Source of the DNA: Pelagophyceae sp. CCMP2097
Lineage: Eukaryota; Sar; Pelagophyceae
Assembly: GCA_026770575.1 (NCBI GenBank)
Contig: MU657299.1
Coordinates: forward strand, 97,313 to 127,264
Length of the DNA stretch: 29,952 bases
Direction of reading: 5' to 3'
The notes under the pieces: model-generated
Databases searched by the model: none
Seen by the model: only the letters and a program-made list of their open reading frames with translations
Told to the model about the DNA's origin: nothing
Shown: one piece after another, positions 25,336 through 29,952 of the stretch
Layout of the letters: every line of letters begins with the position of its first letter
Position numbering within the stretch: the stretch's first letter is position 1
Program-made: the position numbers and the translations under genes

Positions 25336-26079
25336 TCACACATCCACGACCCGCGGAGCATGCCGCTGCCGCGTCGGCCTCGAAGAATTCGCCGAGGATT
25401 CGTCGGCGGGCACTTTTCTTTTCGCCGCCGTGACGCCGCTGACGCGCACGAGTGGCGCCGCCGCCGGCGACTCGGCGCCGCCGACCGAGATCGTCACGCG
25501 CCGCTTGGCCGGCTTGTCGTTCTGCTGCTTGTCGATCTGCACCTTGCGTCGGCGTCGAGTCGTCGACTGGCCGGTCGGCGGTAACGGCGGCAACGGCGCG
25601 CGTTCCGCCGCCGATGTCGCTTCAAGCGGTCGCGCCGGGGTCGGGCCGAGTAAAGGCGACGGCGGCGGCGGCGGCTCGGGCGACGACGCGACCGACGTCA
25701 TCTCGCGGCGCCGCAGCATCAGAGTCGACCCTTCTCGTATCACGACGAGATTGTCCGTCAAGATGAGCTTCAAGAGGCCCGCGACTTGCGCCTTAGACTC
25801 GATCGAGCCGAGCGCCGTCAAAGCGGCCTCCGTCACAAAGGCGCCGGCGGCGTCGCAGTTGATCTTAAGGCGCTCGCCGTGCTTTGCGACAGAACCGTGG
25901 TGCGCGAGTTGAGTTTTCAGCGCAGCGACGGTCGCACCCTCCGGCGGCCAAGTCGTCCACTTAGCCGCTGCTACGAGCGCGACGGCCAAGGTCGTCGCAG
26001 TCGCTGCCTTGGCCGCTGCAGTCGCGGTCGCCGCGGCGTCGCCCGCGGACCGCTTTTCCGCGGCTCCCTTGGCCGCCAC
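25336..26079 (-). CDS. Hypothetical Ala-rich, basic-tailed protein
   Basis: Not recognised. The frame ends at 25336. The listed start is only the first GTG; in-frame sequence continues upstream to about 26155 (FFRAAARTARREGITHKKRL) without an ATG before a stop, so a 5' exon splicing at CACGCAG (about 26154) or a sequencing frameshift near ATG 26158 is likely. An N-terminal Ala/Thr-rich helix is followed by a more structured part (about residues 43-125: WPPEGATVAALKTQLAHHG, LTALGSIESKAQVAGLLKLI, NLVVIREGSTLML). A Pro/Ser-rich linker and a basic tail with clusters of Arg/Lys (TTRRRRKVQ, KPAKRRVT) follow, suggesting a nuclear or nucleic-acid-binding protein. The ordered part has a winged-helix-like alternation of helices and strands, but I cannot place it in a family. 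Confidence 0.55.
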   Translation of the reverse strand: MAAKGAAEKRSAGDAAATATAAAKAATATTLAVALVAAAKWTTWPPEGATVAALKTQLAHHGSVAKHGERLKINCDAAGAFVTEAALTALGSIESKAQVAGLLKLILTDNLVVIREGSTLMLRRREMTSVASSPEPPPPPSPLLGPTPARPLEATSAAERAPLPPLPPTGQSTTRRRRKVQIDKQQNDKPAKRRVTISVGGAESPAAAPLVRVSGVTAAKRKVPADESSANSSRPTRQRHAPRVVDV

Positions 26080-26277
26080 CTCGAGGCGTTTCTTGTGGGT
26101 GATCCCCTCGCGGCGCGCCGTGCGCGCCGCGGCCCGGAAGAAACCCTGCGTGAGCCATGGCGGCGCTCATCGGGCCTTATAGCAGGCCTTATAGGACGCG
26201 CATCAGGCCTCAAAGGACTTGGAACAGACGCATTCAAAAAAGCCCCCTTTTTCGGGGGAGACCCGGGGCAACCTTTT

Positions 26278-26333
26278 CGTAAATACACACCACAAAAGGA
26301 TCCGTTCAACGGATCGGTTGTGGCAGCCTATAT
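26278..26333 (+). repeat. ATCCGTTCAACGGAT-core repeat, copy 3
   Basis: Same order and orientation as 2307-2361; similarity extends left to about 26256. Confidence 0.65.
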
Positions 26334-26363
26334 AGGGGCGTCGTCCTGGGATTATGTTAGAAA

Positions 26364-26480
26364 AACCCGATTTCGCCGTCTTCCACGGATTATAGGCCAC
26401 TTAGCTCTTCTGAGGATTACAGGGGTATCGTCTGAGGAATATATAGGAAACCCGATTTCGCCGTCTTCCACGGATTATAG
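26364..26480 (+). repeat. Perfect 32-nt direct repeat, 85-bp period
   Basis: 26364-26395 and 26449-26480 are identical, beginning AACCCGATTTCGCCGTCTTC and ending GGATTATAG. The first is followed by GCCACTTAGCTC..., the second by ACGG, so they are not part of a longer array here. Confidence 0.9.
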
Positions 26481-26495
26481 ACGGATTGTCCCTGC

Positions 26496-26775
26496 GGTCC
26501 TGCAATTGACAGCCGGGCCCGAACCTTCGCGACAAGGAGGCAAAATCAAGTCAAAATCAAGACAGGGAGGAAAATTATGATTTTATCAAGTCCAACATAT
26601 TAGAGGAAACGCCCGTTCACGCCCTTGCAAGGCGCCCTCCACGCGGCTGATCATTTCACGGACACCCCGGGGGGCAGGGAGGCCCATAGCGACCACGCCC
26701 ACCCCCGCAGGCGGCTTCTGGGAGGCACAACTTTGCGTCACTTGAGACCGGTTTCATCGCCGATACCCCTTGTAA
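26496..26775 (+). repeat. 280-bp dispersed repeat, copy 2
   Basis: Partner of 22637-22915. It is followed directly by the TAAGGGCCCCCGTAG repeat, so the two families are nested or adjacent here but not at 22.9 kb. Confidence 0.85.
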
Positions 26776-26823
26776 GGGCCCCCGTAGAGGATAACCCCAA
26801 GGATTTGTTGGTCATGTACCTGC
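26769..26823 (+). repeat. Short dispersed repeat (TAAGGGCCCC...TTGTTGGT), copy 3
   Basis: Matches the reverse complement of 15371-15427 and more weakly 14775-14830. Confidence 0.6.
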
Positions 26824-26864
26824 TCAAAGAACATTCCGGGGAACGTTCCTGGGAGGCGCAATTT

Positions 26865-27220
26865 TTGAGGACCCGAAGCCGGGGTCCTTGCCGTTTAATC
26901 AATGTCAGTTTATGGCAAGGGCCCTTCGGGTCCTGTAATGTAATGTAATAAAAATCGCAGGATGTCCAGTCCCGGAGGACCTTCTCCTGGCCTAGTCAGA
27001 TCAACCAACTTAGCACGAAGGATTGCCAGGGGCAATTTTATTTGTCCGTCCGTCTGTCCGTCCGTCTGTCCGTCCGTCCACGGGTAAATCCGTGAAGTTC
27101 CGCCTTCGGGAGAAAAGGGCAGCAACTCGGCCAATTCAGCGACTTTTACTTGCGGTTGATGCGGTCGCTAAAATTGGGAATGGAGGTCGAGCAGGAGCCT
27201 CATTGGAATCATCATAGAAG
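26865..27220 (+). repeat. SINE-like repeat, copy 3 (inverted, truncated at the tRNA-like end)
   Basis: Reverse orientation of the family: hairpin arms at about 26871 and 26915-26935, the GTCCGTCTGTCC microsatellite (27043-27079), then the body from GGGTAAATCCGTGAAG to ATCATCATAGAAG. The family's tRNA-B-box-like end is missing because the copy stops exactly where copia-derived sequence starts (27221). Confidence 0.7.
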
Positions 27221-27688
27221 CGCCAGTCCGCGTGCTCCCACAGCCAGCTCGCTTGCGAGTGTCTCGTCCGCATATGCAGTAATCTCAAAACGGCCTTTGA
27301 ACCTCGACGAAAAAGTGATGCGCTGATTACGTACACCCACGAGATAGCGAATCGTCTGTACAAGAGCGCGTGCATGCGTCGGTGCCCATACCTTGACGGC
27401 CGTGAGCAGCGAGTACACTGACAATGCAATCTGTGGAAAGCATGCGCGCAAATACTGAAGAGATCCAAGTGTCTTCAATGGGTCCAAAGGCCGTGGAGGA
27501 GAGCCGCCGGCCGAAATAGGATAAGCTGCGTCCGGATCAACCGACCATTTTGCGGGAAGTGGAGTCTCCGGGATGGCCGTAACTTCATTATAACCGACCG
27601 ATTTAAGAAACGAATCCAGAGCCCGTCCCTGACTGAGTGAAATAGGGCCGTCCTCCGAGTAAGAAACTTCGATCGCAGCAATAGAGAC
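27221..27688 (-). pseudogene. Ty1/copia pol remnant, post-RT and RNase H-side part
   Basis: The minus-strand frame reads a copia-type segment with ISLSQGRALDSFLKSVG, the phrase LGSLQYLRACFPQIALSVYS corresponding to the conserved G-L-YL---RPDI-F-V block, then HARALVQTIRYLVGVRN and FEITAYADETL. It lies downstream of the reverse-transcriptase fragment of the same element. The RNase H domain is cut off where the SINE-like repeat begins. No gag, protease, integrase or long terminal repeats are in the window. Confidence 0.8.
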
Positions 27689-28245
27689 CTTCACTTTTTT
27701 CTAACTGGTTAGAAACTGGTTAGAAACTCGTGTAATTGCGTCAAACCAGTTAGAAACTGGTTAGAAACTCCAGATTTCTAACTAGCAGTTAGAAAATTCG
27801 AGTTAGAAACTAGAAATTCCTAGTTAGAAACTCGTGTATTTGCGTCGAACTGACCTTGCACAACAGGAAAAGAGAGGGTTGAACGGACTTATCGCGAACG
27901 CCCGTGGGCGGGGCGCGCCCAGGTCCGCCGCGCAGCGCGCGCGCGACGCGCGGCGGGGCCGGCGCGCCGCCAAAGCGGGGGAGGCGGCCGATCGTGCCGC
28001 GGCCTCCATCGAGGCGCCCGCGGCCGGTCGATTGGGGGCCGTTGACTCGCCGTTGAAAACAAGTGCGTTATATTTTCCTTCGTCGAGTCTGACGGATCTG
28101 AGCGCGCGGGGCGCATCGGCCGGAGAAGGAGATGCGCGCAGCCCGGTCGGCTTGGCTCTAACTCCATAAAGTTTTTCTAACTATCGCCTGAACCCCGAGG
28201 TTCACTTTTTCTAACCAGGTTAGAAACTGGTTAGAAAAAGTGAAG
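27689..28245. mobile_element. 557-bp inverted-repeat insertion inside copia pol
   Basis: It begins CTTCACTTTTT and ends with the reverse complement AAAAAGTGAAG. The subterminal regions carry many copies of GGTTAGAAACT in both orientations. The right end is a hairpin with a perfect 16-bp stem (28201-28216 with 28229-28244, loop 12). The copia frame resumes in phase if exactly 27689-28245 is removed, and no target-site duplication is visible. The centre (about 27880-28170) is GC-rich, unlike the ends, and open on the plus strand, so it may be captured host DNA. The class is undetermined: non-autonomous DNA transposon or Helitron-like. Confidence 0.75.
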
Positions 28246-28690
28246 GTCCCTAATGTCCGAAATCGTGTCTTGCCATGTCATGTCAAAACGCACCGACAGC
28301 CGCTCGCGCACAGCCTGAACATGGTGTGCAGCACCAGAGATCGGGCAGTCGTCGACGATTGAAAGCAATATAGTCGGCTTGGCATCAACCTCGGAGCGAT
28401 AAAGAAAGCACGGATGATAATCCGTCTGCACAAAACCAAGTTCCTTCGTGAGAAACGGAACAAATGTCTCGAACCACCACCTACCTGATATGGGGTGTCC
28501 ATAAACCGGCTTAATAACGTTGAAGAATACGTCATGAGCCTGAAAAGGCGGCTTGCCGTGAAATTTGCGGTCAAGATATCTCGAGAACCCAAAAGCAGGA
28601 CGCATCAGGACCCACATTGACTGCTCCAGCGCATCGCCCTGTAAATAAGCTGACACCGAATCACCGTAGGCGCTACAGCCCGGCGCCGTG
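28246..28690 (-). pseudogene. Ty1/copia reverse transcriptase fragment
   Basis: The minus-strand frame starts abruptly inside the RVT_2 domain with VSAYLQGDALEQSMWV, continues through RPAFGFSR, VIKPVYGHPISGRWWFETF, a GFVQTDYHPCFLYR block and the active-site-like SIVDDCPISGA, and ends at the 557-bp insertion. The first half of RT and everything upstream is missing. The right boundary coincides with the broken end of the hydroxylase gene. This is a dead fragment. Confidence 0.85.
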
Positions 28691-29566
28691 TGCCTCTTGG
28701 GAATCGTTCCAGACCTCGTGGTCGAACGCGTCGTCAAAGGCGAGGACCTGGCCGGCGTGGTACTCGACGGCGTTTTTAGCGTTTGCGGAATCGCCGACGC
28801 GCAGCTTGCAGCCGGGGCCGCCGCCCGCGAGGACGAGGTGGAGGCACAAACGATGATTTGAGGGCCCAGAGTGCGCCGCGAGGTGAGACCCGGGCCAGAG
28901 CACGGAAATCTCCACACTGCCCTTGGGCAGCCGGTCCGCTGCAGTGGCGAGCATTTCTCTTAGTCGCCTCTGCGTTTCGACGAAATACGGCCTTAAATCA
29001 CCGAGGTCGCTTTCCTCTGGCACCCAGACGCCGTTGCGCGCAAAGTTGAGCTGCTCCCACTTCCCGCGGTCGGCGATGTTTTCGTCATCGTCTCGGAGCA
29101 ACTTTTTTGAATCGTTGGAAACGAACGCGCGCCACTCCTTCGCCGCGTCTTCGAAGACGTCGCGCTGCAACGCCGTCGCCAAATCCTCGAGCGTCGCCAG
29201 CACCGAGCCCTGGACGCTCGCCTCGCACGTCCCATCATCCCGGCACGACGCGCCACCAGCGGGAGACGGGCCGTCAGATGCGCCGTCGGCGAGCGACGAC
29301 GCGTCGCGCTTGACGAACCAGGGCATCGGCGCGAGTTCGCCGGCGTCTGCGAGTTTGCGCAGCGCGGGGACGAAATATCCCGGCCGCTGACACGCCTCGA
29401 CCCAGACCCCCTCCAAAACGGCCCTCCGTCGCAGCACTGCCGCTTCGTCTCCGCGGCCCGCGCGGTCGTACAAGCGGCCGAGTCTATATGCCGCCGACGA
29501 CCCCTGCGTTGTGGCGAGGATGCCCGCGAGTAAAGCAAGCTCCAAAGCCGCAATTGCGAAAGGCAC
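28673..29566 (-). CDS. Aspartyl/asparaginyl beta-hydroxylase-like protein, 3' end lost
   Basis: About 297 residues are visible. The N-terminal 60-80 residues look like TPR/Sel1-type helices (SAAYRLGRLYDRAGRGDEAA). The C-terminal 110 residues match the Asp_Arg_Hydrox fold: WEQLNFARNGVWVPE, ISVLWPGSHLAAHSGPSNHR with a ligand His, LCLHLVLAGG, LRVGD, and LAFDDAFDHEVWNDS with the second His. Family members hydroxylate Asp/Asn side chains using 2-oxoglutarate and iron. The frame ends five or so residues after the distal His in sequence not of the family, at the copia junction, so the last strand is missing. The 29566 position is a GTG, not an ATG; the frame is open further upstream to beyond 29790, so the true start is unresolved and the 5' part may be spliced. 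Likely inactive unless an alternative 3' exon exists. Confidence 0.75.
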   Translation of the reverse strand: MPFAIAALELALLAGILATTQGSSAAYRLGRLYDRAGRGDEAAVLRRRAVLEGVWVEACQRPGYFVPALRKLADAGELAPMPWFVKRDASSLADGASDGPSPAGGASCRDDGTCEASVQGSVLATLEDLATALQRDVFEDAAKEWRAFVSNDSKKLLRDDDENIADRGKWEQLNFARNGVWVPEESDLGDLRPYFVETQRRLREMLATAADRLPKGSVEISVLWPGSHLAAHSGPSNHRLCLHLVLAGGGPGCKLRVGDSANAKNAVEYHAGQVLAFDDAFDHEVWNDSQEAHGAGL

Positions 29567-29795
29567 GGCGTCACCGCCGCCCTGCGAGTCGACGAGGAGC
29601 GCGGAAAAGAAGAGGCCCGCACCATCGCCGCTTAAAGCGTCGACCTGCGCGTGCGCCTTGGCCCGGGGTTGGACTCCTGCTCCAGCAGGCTGGAGTGGGG
29701 GTCGTCCGAGTATCCGGTCCGAATCGAGTCGAAAGTCAGACCCGAAAGACGGGAAATGTCGATCCCACTCGAGTCGAGAGACAGCACCAATGACA

Positions 29796-29952
29796 TTAGA
29801 ATGCGGCGTCCCAGAGCCGCGCCGTTTTGTCGCGGCTCCCCGTCACGATGCGCTTGCCGTCGGGCGAGAAGGCGCAGCTGTTGACGACGCTGGTGTGCCC
29901 CCGAAGCGTCGCCACCAGCGCGCCCGTCTCGGCGTCCCAGAGCCGCGCCGTT
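29796..29952 (-). CDS. WD40-repeat protein, C-terminal part (runs off the window)
   Basis: The minus strand encodes the last one and a half WD40 repeats: [19 protein letters not shown], then [20 protein letters not shown] and [12 protein letters not shown] before a TAA (29796-29798). The repeats are near-identical at DNA level (CGGCGCGGCTCTGGGACGCC occurs twice), typical of long arrays that recently expanded. The rest of the protein lies to the right of the window, so partner domains are unknown. It is on the same strand as the hydroxylase gene downstream. Confidence 0.9.
   Translation of the reverse strand, partial: TARLWDAETGALVATLRGHTSVVNSCAFSPDGKRIVTGSRDKTARLWDAAF

Noticed and set aside
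1..29952. Giant-virus or bacterial origin of the window
   Set aside because: Multiple phase-consistent spliceosomal introns, SRA/PHD domains, SINE-like and copia repeats and the absence of operon layout indicate a eukaryotic nuclear genome.

Overview
The window looks like nuclear DNA of a GC-rich eukaryotic microalga or similar protist. The evidence is short spliceosomal introns of roughly 50-215 nt, often with a G|GTGCGT donor, together with MYND-RING-Sel1 proteins, SRA and PHD chromatin domains, a Ty1/copia remnant, several dispersed non-coding repeat families and a 970-base assembly gap (16594-17563). Coding DNA is very GC-rich and repeats are AT-richer. A pelagophyte or other stramenopile/haptophyte alga is my best inference from protein style; no marker gene in the window settles it.

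Layout. Positions 1-340 hold an AT-rich foldback. A small three-exon gene of unknown function (517-1348) is followed by a dispersed-repeat block (about 1526-2361) and a coiled-coil coding fragment (2391-2639) that may be its displaced 3' part. A small two-exon gene lies at 3879-4178. The main locus is 4649-9103 (+): an AlkB-type Fe(II)/2-oxoglutarate dioxygenase whose last conserved motif splices in frame into an SRA-YDG domain, followed by an extended PHD (ePHD) and a canonical PHD finger. Next is a single-exon FAD/NAD(P)-dependent oxidoreductase on the minus strand (9512-11527). At 13368-14402 (-) is a MYND-RING-Sel1 protein with a decayed tandem copy of its 3' end just downstream (about 12926-13286).

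From 14.4 to 18.3 kb the window is repeats plus the gap. Two multi-exon minus-strand genes of unknown function follow: 18299-19343 (acidic N-terminus) and 19350-21273 (acidic then very basic, Ser/Arg-rich, probably nuclear). From 21.3 to 23.7 kb there are palindromic and dispersed repeats. A second MYND-RING-Sel1 gene (23752-24823, +) has one well-supported intron and a hydrophobic C-terminus. A hypothetical basic Ala-rich protein lies at 25336-26079 (-). Repeats of shared families fill 26.2-27.2 kb. A copia pol remnant (27221 to about 28690, -) carries a 557-bp inverted-repeat insertion (27689-28245) and abuts, apparently truncating, an aspartyl/asparaginyl beta-hydroxylase-like gene (28673-29566, -). 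The last bases (29796-29952, -) are the C-terminal end of a WD40-repeat protein.

Functional reading. There is no operon-like logic. The most distinctive content is the combination, in one inferred polypeptide, of an AlkB-like nucleic-acid dealkylase/demethylase with SRA (a modified-cytosine or hemimethyl-DNA reader) and two histone-reader-type zinc modules. It would be a candidate chromatin-targeted base-modification eraser. The fusion rests on reading-frame and motif continuity across predicted splice sites, not on transcript data.
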